A stretch of 64,000 bases of DNA, taken from NCBI RefSeq assembly GCF_958450345.1, contig NC_088783.1, positions 21,703,701 through 21,767,700 on the forward strand, given 5' to 3'. The position numbers were made by a program, and so were the translations under genes. This document shows positions 23,839 through 34,779 of this stretch, piece after piece. This DNA comes from Calliphora vicina (taxonomy: Eukaryota; Arthropoda; Insecta; Diptera; Calliphoridae). The notes under the pieces were generated by a model. The model was given only the letters and a program-made list of their open reading frames with translations, had not been told where the DNA came from and made no database searches. The first letter of the stretch is position 1. Each line of letters starts with the position of its first letter.

Positions 23839-25185
23839 ATGCTTGCCAATTGTGCAACAAAAACCTTGCAATATGTGGTAAGTATAAATTAAGTGGAATA
23901 AAAGTTAAAATATTGGCCGCAGCAACAATTTGCAAGGTTATGTAATTTTAAATACACCAGAAAATAAATTTATATAAAAATATTCAATTAAATATTGTTA
24001 ATTATATTTTAGCGCGGCAGTTTGCGTACCATTGTCAGTTCGGCCGTAAATCGCAGTGATAATTTGTTTGTACACCGTGATACTCCCGAAGATAATCCAG
24101 ACATACCATTCGAATTCACACCAGAAAATAAGAAGGTAAGTTAAAGAAGAGCACAACATTTTCAACATACAAGTAGTTGGTAAATTTTAGGAATAGGAAA
24201 TCAAGTGGAATTATGTTTATTTAGCAAAAAAAAACAAGTGGAATTATGTATATTTAGCTAAAAAGAAAAACTTATTTTTAAGAGCAGGAGGTGATGTTTT
24301 GATACTATAAGGAAATGTTTACAGAAAAAGTGGAAGGATGAGAGAATTTTTAAGTTTTTCAGTTATTGCTGTATATACAGCCGTAATCGAAAACCAACCG
24401 CTTGGATTTATTGAAATATATTAAAATTCTCATTGGAATATGTTTGTAATAAATTATGTTTATATTTATAATTTTAGCGTGTTGATGCTATCTTAAGCAT
24501 CTACCCCGAAGGACACAAACGTGGTGCCATGATCCCCTTGTTGGATTTGGCTCAACGTCAATACGGTTGGTTGCCCATTTCAGCCATGCACAAGGTGGCT
24601 GAAATTTTGGATTTGCCCAATATGCGTGTCTACGAAGTTGCTACTTTCTACACCATGTTCATGCGTAAACCTACCGGTAAATATCACATTCAAGTGTGCA
24701 CCACCACACCATGTTGGTTGAGAGGTTCCGATGAAATCCTTGAGACATGCAAGGTAATAACAAAAACTTATAAATGCATAGCTCAAAATTAAAAAAATAA
24801 CCAAAATTTTTGTTACTTACAGAAAACCTTAAACATTGGTGTAGGTGATACCACCAAGGATATGAAATTCACCATTTCAGAAGTAGAATGCTTGGGTGCT
24901 TGTGTTAATGCTCCCATGGTAGCCATTAATGATGATTATTACGTGAGTTAATTTTTTTTTTCTAAACGATTTATTCTAAATGTAGCTGATATTTGTATTT
25001 GATTACGTTTTTAGGAAGATTTAACCGCTAAAGATATGGAAGCTATTTTGGCTGACTGCAAGGCTGATCGTATTTCTCCCCCTGGACCCCGCAATGGCCG
25101 TTTCGCCAGTGAACCCAAGGGTGATGCCACCTCTTTGACAGAGGAACCTAAGGGTCCTGGATTCGGTATTCAGCCTGGTCTTTAA
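23839..25185 (+). CDS. ND-24: NADH dehydrogenase 24 kDa subunit (NDUFV2)
   Basis: Five exons: 23839-23877, 24013-24135, 24478-24753, 24823-24942 and 25015-25185, all with GT-AG introns in phase 0, giving 242 aa, the usual fly length. This is the 24 kDa iron-sulphur subunit of complex I, part of the NADH-oxidising module in the mitochondrial matrix. Residues 1-31 are a basic, hydroxyl-rich mitochondrial presequence; then NLFVHRDTPEDNPDIPFEFT. The thioredoxin-like fold carries the binuclear 2Fe-2S (N1a) ligands C128 and C133 (CTTTPC) and C169 and C173 (CLGAC). IYPEGHKRGAM and VATFYTMF are strongly conserved. The C-terminus GPRNGRFASEPKG and PGFG is standard. The ATG at 23839 is supported by the spliced frame. 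AATAAA follows near 25218. No lesions are seen, so it should be functional. Confidence 0.97.
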
Positions 25186-25704
25186 ATGATGTTGTTTTGC
25201 GATATTTAGAAATTTTTAAATAAATCCTAGAAATTTTACTAGTTTATTTGAGTTGTATCTAAACTGAAATGAAAATTTGGTATTTTTATTAGTTAACCGC
25301 GTTCGTTGCGGTTGCGAACAGGGACTATAGCTGATATGAGGGGCTGAAATGTTAATTAATGTGGCTAGTTAAGATGCCAATAGCAAATCCGCTTTTAAAC
25401 AATATAAATTAATGGTTAAAATGGTCAGTTTGGTATGGTGATGCTTCCCATAATATTACTTTTAAATGTAAATATATTCAGATTTCAGTTTAAATACCTT
25501 TAATGTAAATATCGTTACCTTAAATGCATAAGGACCTATCCTAACTTTTTAAAATTTTACAGGAGTCAAAAGACTTAATAAAATGAAGCATTGTGGTTTG
25601 CAAAAATTATTTTTTTCTTTCTTTAATAAAGTCTTTATTTTTAAAAATAGAAGCGAAAAATTTTTTCATTTGCGACCCCACAATATATATATCGTTACCT
25701 TAAC
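25186..25704. other. ND-24 3' UTR and spacer
   Basis: A short 3' UTR with AATAAA near 25218, then AT-rich sequence with no recognised gene. Confidence 0.5.
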
Positions 25705-25830
25705 ATAGAAAGGCGCTCGTGTATTTTTGGCTAAATATGATATATGAGCGAACCATTTATCGAAATAAACGAAAAAATGGGCTTACAAAAAAAACACGAA
25801 AAACACGGCCCACTTAGGGCCTTCTATTCG
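25705..25830. repeat. Palindromic MITE, copy 2
   Basis: Shares TTTTTGGCTAA-TATGA, CCATTTATCGAAATAAACGA and GGCTTACAAAAA-AACACGA with the MITE at 16004-16162, but the terminal arms have drifted: GTTACCTTAACATAGAAAGG at the left and CACTTAGGGCCTTCTATTCG at the right no longer match closely. Confidence 0.55.
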
Positions 25831-26124
25831 ACCTGTCACACATTTTGTTCGGAATGATTTCAATTCCTTAGTTTTTATTCCGATCGATTTCGTTTTATGT
25901 TCTTCAAAAAATATTTAATAATTCTTCATGTCAGATTTTAATTTGACAGCGTTTTTTATATAAGGTGAAGTTTTTGGTACAGACATTTTAAGAAAAACAA
26001 ATAAATGCAATCAAATATCAATTCCACTTTGAAAACTGAATGTGGTTTAATTCCGAAAGAAATTTTCGTTTTACTTTTTGTGAAGAAGTAAATTACGGAA
26101 TTAATCATTTTCGATCGGAATGGA

Positions 26125-26622
26125 ATTCTGCGACTGGCCTGTATATTACGGTAATGACATGCATATTCTGGATCGTAATAGATAGCGGAGTCGATATTGC
26201 CATATCCGTCAACTTCCCGTAGCCTCTAATGATCCATGATTCATACATCAAGTGGCTATTTAAAATCGCGAAAATCGGCCCACAAATGGCTGAGATATAA
26301 GGAAAAAAACAGGACCGCGATTTTAGGCCTATTTTTAATATATATATAGTAATCCTATCAAGTCATTAATGTAGTCAATATGGATATTTAATGATAGATA
26401 TTTCAAAGACCTTTGCAACGCCATAGTAAGTCGGACCTATAATGAGTCAAAATCGGGAAAAATATTTTTTAACACGAATTTTTTTCACGAAAAAATATGT
26501 TTGTCACAAAATTTGTGTCACAAATTAAAAAAAAATCACCCATAATTTATAACAAAATTTTTATTTTAAAGTATAATTTGGTGTAGGTATTCGGTACAGC
26601 CGAATATACTTGTCTTGTTTTA
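26125..26622 (+). repeat. ATTCTGGAT dispersed repeat, full-length copy
   Basis: Begins ATTCTGGATCGTAATAGATA and GCGGAGTCGAT, then AAATCGGCCCACAAATGGCT, GAGATATAAGG, a block ATTTAATGATAGATATTTCA, GCAACGCCATAGTAAGTC and a tail TTCGGTACAGCCGAATATAC. The same blocks in the same order occur at 48262-48800 and, inverted, at 52930-53565. No open frame of note. Such repeats with a GCCGAATATA tail are frequent in muscoid flies. Confidence 0.7.
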
Positions 26623-27605
26623 ATTATTTTTAAAATTATTCACCAAATAAAACAACTTGCTTTTATTTTCCATAAAAATTATGATTATTTTCTGTTTATT
26701 TGAATTGAAACTCTATAGATAAAATATTCATTCATTCGATTCGATTTGCACTTAAAAATTATAACGCGTGGATCTTTAACAATGTGAAGTTGTTCATTGT
26801 TCGGATTGATTGATATACATACATAATTTTAGTGTTTTTCGAATAGCCTTTTTTTGTGGTAATATTTACTTAAGTTATTGTTATTTCAATTTAATTTTAC
26901 TGTGATTTTTTTAATACATTTTTTTTTTTGTAAGTTTTTTGTTACAGTTTTTTAACCCTCTAAAATAGAGAGAAGTACAATAAGTAAAGAAAATTACATT
27001 TTTAAAACAAAAAATAATTTTCAATTGAAATTAGAAAACAGCAAATTATTTCATTTGCATTTTTCTCCAAGATTATTTTACATATAAAAGTTAATATTTA
27101 AAAAAAAAAAACTTTACTAATTTTTACTAGCTGCCTGGTATAAGAATTGCCGGCATTAACTGTAGAATATATACACAGCCTCAAAAAGTGAGTAAACACC
27201 AGAGAATTAATTTATTTTTTTTAAGATAATGAAAATCATTAGAGTCCGACCTAAACCGAAACATTAAAATTGTAATCGATGGATAGATTTTATGATTTTC
27301 ATTATCTTAAAACTTCAATTAATTCACTGGCATTTAAACACTTTTCAGACTGTGTGTAGATTTATTATGCATGATTGACTAAAATAGTTTGTCTTTTTTT
27401 CGGTTGAAATTTAAAAAAAAAATAATAACAATTTTTGTGATGATAAGTTATTTAAACTTAAAATATAGCAAATCAGTTATCTAAGTTAAATTTAATTTAA
27501 AAAAATACATTGGAGGGTTAATAAACTGTGTACTTAAAAATATATTTATATAGAATGCAATTAAAAATTAGAGAAACTAAACACATTCCTTTTGAGTTAC
27601 TATAT
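26623..27605. other. Spacer and 3' flank of the chromodomain gene
   Basis: AT-rich. An imperfect inverted pair AAGATAATGAAAATCAT (near 27224) and ATGATTTTCATTATCTTAAA (near 27292) encloses about 60 bp, with CAGAGAATTAATT-like flanks, and may be a tiny MITE. The part just below 27606 is probably the 3' UTR of the long chromodomain isoform. Confidence 0.35.
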
Positions 27606-27843
27606 TTAATCCAGTAAATATTGCCCACGAATCCTATAAATGGAGGCAAACATATCGGCTTGAAATTTATTCTTAGCACTCGATGGCACATCCTTCATTA
27701 GACTTAACATCATTTTCAAAAATGACTCATCAACAGCCGCTAAGTTAGTTGGTTGAACAGAATGACGGCCACGACTTGATACGAGAACAGAATCATCTTG
27801 AGTATCGAAACCGGAATCCTCAGGAAGTACAAATTCATTATCA
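27606..27843 (-). other. BESS-like terminal exon (long isoform)
   Basis: On the minus strand, CTTTATTACAG precedes T GAT AAT GAA; the T completes the AG left by exon 2 (AGT, Ser), and the frame runs 79 codons to TAA at 27608-27606. The tail contains SSRGRHSV, then an alternating hydrophobic segment typical of BESS motifs (SFLKMML, then FQADMF and YLLD). Correct phase, acceptor and protein character together support it as a real exon. Confidence 0.75.
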
Positions 27844-30800
27844 CTGTAATAAAGAAAATATGAATGATATTTAACTAAAGTTTTTTCTTTAAAAAAAACT
27901 TTTACGAATTGGAACTTAAAGTTTATACATGTTTAAAGATTATTTATTTAATTCACAACATAAGCACTTTATAGTATGTATTGTTGTATCGTGGTACGAT
28001 AAAAATATTTTTTTCAAAATCTCTTCAAAATTTTCTAAACGTTTTTGTTATTTTTAATTAGTTTTGTTCCAGTACTTGTCAAATTTTCTGTTTTTTTTTA
28101 CAGGAACTCATTCTCGTAATAAAAATTTCGTTACATTTTGTAATTTTTTTGCATAATTCTGATTAAAACCTGTAAATCTGACTGATATTGTTAGAGGAAA
28201 GCTGTTTGTATTACTAAATTTTTCTAAAAGTTTTTGTTATTAGTAGTTTTGTTCCAGTACTTGTCAGATTTGCAGGGGTTTTCAGGAAGTCATTCCTGTA
28301 CTAAAAATGTGGATATATTTTGTAATTTTTCTTTATAATTCTGACTAAAACCTGTAAATCTGACTAGTATTGTAACAGGACCACTATTTGTATTACTAAC
28401 CTGGCTTCTGGAAAAGATTATTTTACAATTTTACAATTTCTTGTATAAATTTGTAATTTTTTTTATAAAATATTGATTTAATTTTAATGAAAATTTTGAT
28501 TCCTTAAGGTTGGGGTTCAACATGGCATATATTCGGTGAAAAAGATGCAACCACTAAAACAAATATTTGAATTCTTTAATTTATTTCAAAAACTTATTTT
28601 ACTTAGAATGATTAAAATCAAATATTTAGTTTTATCTTATTTTATGTTTAAACTTAAAAGCCAAAGAAATTTGTGCTAAAAACAAGTGGTTACGCTTTTT
28701 GAGTAAATATTTGCCATGTGTAACCCCACCCTACCTTTATTCTAATAAAGTACTAACAATTTAATTAACAACATTCTGTTCTGTAGATAAACAATTATTA
28801 TTTTCGATTTGTTTTTCATGATATTTGTAAACTAGTTAGTTCGATTTGTTGTGTTTGTTGGTTTGTTAGAAGAAGAAAATTAAAGAAGACTAGTAATTCT
28901 TTCAAAGATTTATTAAGAGTAAAACTTTTTTGTTTTCACTTTAAAACTAGTTTATTGCTAAAAAATAAGTTTTTCATTTAATTTGTTGTTGTTTTTTTGT
29001 TTTTGTTTTGTTGTTTTTTAAATATTATTTGTTTGTATTTCTTTGAATATTTATATTTTTATATTTTCTTGATTTAAATTTCTGGAGTTTTGTGTTTCAT
29101 TTTTTATATATATTTATTTATAAGTATGTTTTATTTTAAATCATTTATATTTTGTTTTTGTTTGTTAAAAAGAAACTTCTTATAGACCTAAGCTACAATT
29201 TGTTCTTCTTTTTGCAAAATTCAATGCAAAAATATGTTTTAAATATTTATACCATTTTCAATATTGTATTTTTGTTTTTCTTTGTTTGATAAGTTTATGT
29301 TTCTTATTTATTTTTTTTTGTGGAATAATTTTGAAAAAATAATTTTAATAAAAGGAATTATTTAAAATGTAATGGAAAGTTTTTTTATTCAAAAAAAAGA
29401 GGAATATTGCTCTTTGACAATAAAATTCATTAAATATTTAAAGGTGTTAATTAGTTTTGTTTTGTTTCATTTCGGTTTTCTTTGTTTTTGTTATTATCAA
29501 AATAATACAAAAGTAAATAAATGTTAAAATCAACCATTATTTTAAATTTCAATTATATAATGGCGTTTACACAAACTACTGAACGCTACTCACACTTAAA
29601 ACACAAATAAATATTATTGTTTATTATAATAACACCGTATTTCAGAAAAAAATAACTGAAGTGTTTAAAGAAAAAGAATTTTAAACAAAAAACCGCACTT
29701 AAATGTTAAAATGTATATAAATATATATAAAGTTTAAAAAAAAGTGTTTAAAGGGTTTAGGAGGGAAGTAAGGAAGGAAAGGGGATTTTAAGAAAGGAGA
29801 GGATGTATTGTATTTGTATATTTATATAAATATGTTTTATCTTTTTGTTTATAATAAAAAATAAAACATCTCCAATTTTGCTGGTATTTTTTTTTTTTTT
29901 TGTTATAATACACATAATCCATTTTAATCTTCCATATCGCCATAGAAAACTCTGCAAGCGACAAAGAGATATTATTTAATAGAAATCGTTGCCTTTCCGT
30001 TTCAGCTGGGTAAATTAGTAATATTTACCTTACCTTTTCTTTGTAACCGATCTCTTTGACTTGCGGCCAATCGGATTGTTGATGTTGGTGCGCGGTGCTG
30101 TCTCGTTAACCAAACGTTTGGTTTTCTTTGGCTCTTCACGCAACTCTTTAAATGAGACATTCTCTTGAAGCTTCATTTTTGCTAAGAATTTCTGTATTAT
30201 ATCGCCACAGTTAAGATTCTCCTCAGGTTCCCAGGTGTCATTTTTGGGTCCGAAACCTTTCCAGCGTATGCGGAAAACGCGTCCTTTCTTTTCTTCGGCA
30301 TAATCGATGATTTTCTCAACTTCCCATTCTTGTTCTTCTTCATCATCTTTATTTTTTTTACTGCCACGACCACCACCAGCTGCTTTGCCACCCTTCTTTT
30401 TGGCCGGCGATGAATCTTTCTTCGGTGAAGATTTTTGCTGGAATGGTTTTTTAGTTTATTAATTATTGTTCGTTAATATGAATTAGTTTTTTTTATAGAT
30501 TTCTGAAAAAAATCTTAAGTTTTAAACAATTGGGGCATTCACACGTTCTACTATTTGGTCATATTGTCATAATGTCCTAATATATTATGATAGTTTAATC
30601 AAATTTTTGTTGTGTTTCAAACAAAAATTTTCTAATCTAATAAGACTATTTGAACTATGTTTATTGTTTTGTCATAAAATATTATTTTTTTTTGTTTAAA
30701 ACACAACAACAACTATTATAATAAGGACATTATGACAATATGACTAATAGCAGACCGTGTGAATACCCCAAATAAATAAAATAGTTGTTTAAGCTTATTC

Positions 30801-33800
30801 TGGAGTCTAATATCAATGAAGTTTCATTCAATCCGAAAGCGAATCTAATATTTGTCCAAAAAAACTATCTATGGCTAAATTTAAAGCTAACCGGAACTTT
30901 TTGAAAAATGTTAAGTATGTTTCAATCCTGGGATAATACTTCCCAAAACCTACAGAAAGTTGCGATATTCAGATTGTTTATTTCCGATCTCATGAAAATT
31001 TACTACAGATATTGTATATTCAATGATTTTTTAACTGTAGACATATGTCTTCAAAGCTGAAAAATACCCTAAACCATAGGGTATCATAGAGACGAGACGA
31101 AATTATCATTATTTTATTTCAATCTAAACAAGTAAAATTTTCTAAATTTTTTTATTAAAAACTAGCGAATTCGCTCGGTATATAGATCGAACTATATAGA
31201 TCAATCTAACCCAGCCAGGGACCCTCTCAGAAACACACTCAAAATTTCATCGAAATTAAGTATGAGTTCAGTTACTAACACACGTACAGAAAAATTATAT
31301 ACATACAGTGGTGGCCAGGAATTTAAGACAAAAATTGTTTGCTAAATTCCATGTAATTGTCATTTATTTTTTCAAATATTTCCACAAATATGTATGCATG
31401 AGGACTGTTTTAACACACAAGTGTGTTTTATTCGACAGTGTCAATTCATACATATTCACCACGAACACATAAAATTTTTCTACAACTTGACCAAAAAAAA
31501 AATTTTTTAAATAAGCATACTTTCTCCAATTTATATCATTGTATTTTTATTATTATAAAATATTAGGATAAAATTTCGTATTTTTAGTTCCATTAGTTTC
31601 GGTCATATCATGTTTTTAACAGCGGATGTTCGCTGAGGTGGGTCAACGTATTTCCACATATCTTTGTCCATATATGTTTTACCGATTTTTCCAAACATTT
31701 TTCAGAAACTAGAAACATTAATAATAAATTTCATACCCTTAGAGGTCCTTTTATTTTGGCTCTATCGCACTTAAAATTCAGTTGATGAAAAAAATTCAAG
31801 TATTTGTCTTAAATTGGTGGCCACCACTGTATATAAAGATTTGAAATTTAAAAAAATTTCTTTGGTGTTAATTTTATCTGTCCATTGTTTCCGTCTCTGC
31901 GGCGGTGGAAAACAAAAATGTGTACTAATTACATTGTAATTCGAAAAGATTTCCTTTCAAATGAAATTGCGGAGTAATCACCCTCATCTAAATTACCTTT
32001 GAAAAATTTATGTTGTATGTGCTGGGTTTGTTATTTTTCCTACAAAAATCTATAAAAATATTAGAAATTAGAAAATAAATTCTCAATTATTCGTATTCTT
32101 GCAACGTCAAACAAAAGAAAATATGAAAAAAAAGTTAAAATCAAAGTTTGACGTTATAGGGGTAAATATTGAAAACTCTCGCTAATGATTCTACCTTCTG
32201 CAATTATTGTATCATGGAATAATCGAAAACCATATTGCTAATCAAAGGGTTATAAAACAAACAAAATTTAGCATAAATCTTACAAAAAAACTAATTTTTT
32301 GTTTTGTAAACTATTGATATATTAAATTAATGAAAAATTTAATCATTCAATATATTTTTAAATCTATTTCAAATCTGTAATGGATTTGAATTCAAGAAAT
32401 TAAGAATTAATTCTATAAATAATTAATTCTCAAAGGATTGAATTCAATACATTTGAAGTATAAAGGAATTAAGCCTATGAATTAAATCAAAATGAATTCA
32501 TTACCAGAATGATAGAGATACAATATATTTTGATTTCATGTTTTGTATATTTTTCATAAAACAAAAATAGAAGTTTAAAGAGAATGTAATTTCCACTACT
32601 TCTTAAGCAATAGTACATCCATATCTACCTAAATTCGTCAATATAATGAAGCACTTAAAATATTAAGTTTTAAAATATGATCTGGGAATTGAAATAATTC
32701 ACATAAAATTTCATATTAAAGTGTTTTTTGATTTTATATAGAAAAAAAATATGAAATTCAACGTTTTTAAATTTTATTTTGTTTAATTATTAAAATTGAT
32801 TATGTGTCTTATTTTATTTAATATCTTTTAAAATATCTTCCACTATGGATAAACAATCACCAATATTCTGTAAGTCGTTGTCGACACCAAAAAAAAAATG
32901 GTATATGTTTCGCCGATATCGATAACAATTGGTAACTAAAAAAAATTGTGGCAATAGCAACCATTTGTTTCACCAATGAAAAAACGTAGTCGATTCATCG
33001 AATATGCATAGGGGTTCTATACAATTATTCAAATTATTTAATAATATTTAAATACTGGCATAAACACATGAACTCCAGTGTGGAACTAATATAAAAATCA
33101 TGCATGTTCACCGAAATCGAACCACTTTATTTATCATCAGTTGATCACCTATCTGAACTACTTCATTGTCATATAATTTTATGATGGGTAGTTTTGGAAA
33201 AAATTTATGTGAAAAATATGTACCTATGTATGTGGAAAACATGAAAATTTTTTTGTAAATTTACTTGTACCATTTTGCTATTGTAAGTCCATGAACAAAT
33301 ATGGCGGTCAAATAAAAAAATCTATACCACTTTTGGTAGACACTAAAAATATTGCATATACCGGTAAATGTTAGTAACAGTGCCGCCTATTAACCCCACC
33401 AAACAATACAATACAAATTTTACCTATTATATAGATTTTTTAATATTAGTATTCATTAAAATTAATATTATCAAATTTATAAAAACCGGTATACATATAT
33501 ACTATATTTAGATATATTGCATTACTTGCTGAATGAATGAATGAATGGTGGGTATAAAAATAACAATAAAAAAATGTATCAATTTTTTACACTTTTGTTT
33601 TTAGCAGACAGTATATCAGTATAATTTTATTTACACAGAATTAAATAATAATTACCCATTTTTAATATAAATATTTATATAAAAATTAAATAGCAAAATT
33701 ACCCTTTTTACCATCTTGTTTGTTATACGTTAAAAAAAGTATTTGTTAATAATTAACTCACGTCAAGCTCTATCAACTACATTATTATCTGAAAATTGTT

Positions 33801-34779
33801 TGATTATAATTTATGCTTTCTTATTTTTCTTATTTATTTTTTTGCTTTTATTTTATACTCCTTTTTTCGGTTAGTATGTATTACTCTGCTACAATTGGTA
33901 CAACATAAATTTACCCCTGCCAACAAAACCATTTTGTAAACATGGCTACCCTGAATACAAAAGAAACTAAAACTTGGCAATCATTGTGTAGCGACTGTAC
34001 TCTTTTTCGAGGTTCGTTTACGTTTTTTTTTAACCACACTTTCCATTTAGCGATTTCTATGCCTCCCACTAAACACAGCCTTTCTTTTTTATGCCTAGAC
34101 ACATAGTTATAATGCTTACCTTCTTCTTGTATTTTTCAATGATATCGGGACAACTGAGTGTATCCTCAGCTTCCCAAGTATCGTCATCCTTTGTATAGCC
34201 CTTCCATCTAATTAAAAAGTAGGAAACGCCACGTTCCGTTTTGTGACCCACAATATCCTTGACTTCATATTCCTCTTCAACATCGCCATCGTCCTCGTCA
34301 TCACTAACGGGTTTCTTTGCTTTAGCTTTTCCTTTAGCGCCTTTAGCTTTGCCAGTAGCTAGTTTACGGCCCTTCTTCTTTGGGGTGCCATTTAATGGCT
34401 CGTCATCACTTTCATTGTCACCCGACTTCTTGGATCCAATTGCCTTACGTTTTTTAGCTTTTTTAACTTTATCTTCATCGATACCATCATCGCCACCATC
34501 GGAGAGATGAAAATCGGTATCATCATCATTGAGGCCGGTTCCTACTGCGTCATCGGCGCCGACATCATCATCATCATTTGCGTTTAAAGAGTCAAAAGTT
34601 TTGTTGTTGTCGTTATTGGCGATGTCACCATTTTCCGAATCGCTACCGCTGGGCGCTGGGTCAACATGATCCAAAATCATTTCATCCTCAGCCTCGTCGC
34701 CTCGTTCACTTTGTTTATCTTCATTTTCAGCAGCTTCCGTATATTCGGATATTTTCTTCTTATGTATTTTACCCACCAT
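27606..34779 (-). CDS. Tandem chromodomain protein with a BESS-like end
   Basis: Three coding exons on the minus strand: 34779-34120 (220 aa, phase 0), 30437-30034 (phase 2) and 27843-27606, giving 433 aa. Residues 1-168 are acidic, with basic GTPKKKGRK and AKGKAKAKK stretches that look nuclear-localising. Chromodomain 1 spans about 169-220, with cage residues Y171, W192 and Y195 (RWKGY). Chromodomain 2 spans about 256-306, with W258, W279 and F282 (RWKGF). Both cages are complete, so binding to methylated lysine on histone H3 is expected from the family. There is no chromoshadow domain, so it is not a canonical HP1. The last exon ends with DESFLKMMLSLM and a Phe/Ile/Leu pattern resembling a BESS protein-interaction motif (about 391-430). 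An alternative last exon lies at 29924-29951. The 3.7-kb first intron and the last intron contain repeats. A Drosophila counterpart surely exists but I cannot name it safely. Confidence 0.85.
28025..28400. repeat. ~190-bp tandem duplication
   Basis: Two adjacent diverged copies (about 28025-28215 and 28216-28400) share TTTTGTTCCAGTACTTGTCA, AAAACCTGTAAATCTGACT and TGTTTGTATTACTA blocks. It lies in the last intron of the long chromodomain isoform. No coding potential. Confidence 0.75.
28401..29923. other. AT-rich intron or short-isoform 3' UTR
   Basis: Extremely AT-rich (long T and A tracts) with no coding sequence. If the alternative exon at 29924-29951 is used, part of this is the 3' UTR of the short chromodomain isoform; otherwise it is intron. 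Confidence 0.4.
29924..29951 (-). other. Alternative short terminal exon
   Basis: After a pyrimidine-rich stretch ending CGCTTGCAG on the minus strand, A GTT TTC TAT GGC GAT ATG GAA GAT TAA follows. The A completes the AG of exon 2 (AGA, Arg), giving an end RVFYGDMED and a 363-aa isoform without the BESS-like tail. The intron would be 82 bp (29952-30033). Confidence 0.55.
30530..30771. mobile_element. 242-bp MITE with TTGGGG termini
   Basis: The left end TTGGGGCATTCACACGTTCT and the right end, whose reverse complement is TTGGGGTATTCACACGGTCT, stay paired for about 47 bp (with GTCATATTGTCATAATGTCC shared). It lies in the first intron of the chromodomain gene, 90 bp upstream of exon 2. A related fragment is at 14680-14765. 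Confidence 0.8.
31190..31295 (+). repeat. Dispersed repeat tail, second copy
   Basis: CAGGGACCCTCTCAGAAACA, AATTTCATCGAAATTAAG and GAGTTCAGTTACTAACACAC match 19690-19830 with changes. Its end abuts the Tc1-type element at 31306. Confidence 0.5.
31306..31829. mobile_element. 524-bp Tc1-type non-autonomous element
   Basis: Terminal inverted repeats start CAGTGGTGGCCA and continue to AATTTAAGACAAA (left from 31306, right to 31829 in reverse complement). TA flanks both ends (31304-31305 and 31830-31831). CAGTG termini and a TA target site are the hallmarks of Tc1-family transposons. No transposase remains. It sits in the first intron of the chromodomain gene. Confidence 0.85.
31830..34119. other. 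First intron of the chromodomain gene, proximal part
   Basis: AT-rich with no recognised coding sequence. An ATGA-rich microsatellite occurs near 33525-33545. The frame 33911-34102 is intron read-through next to exon 1. Confidence 0.5.
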
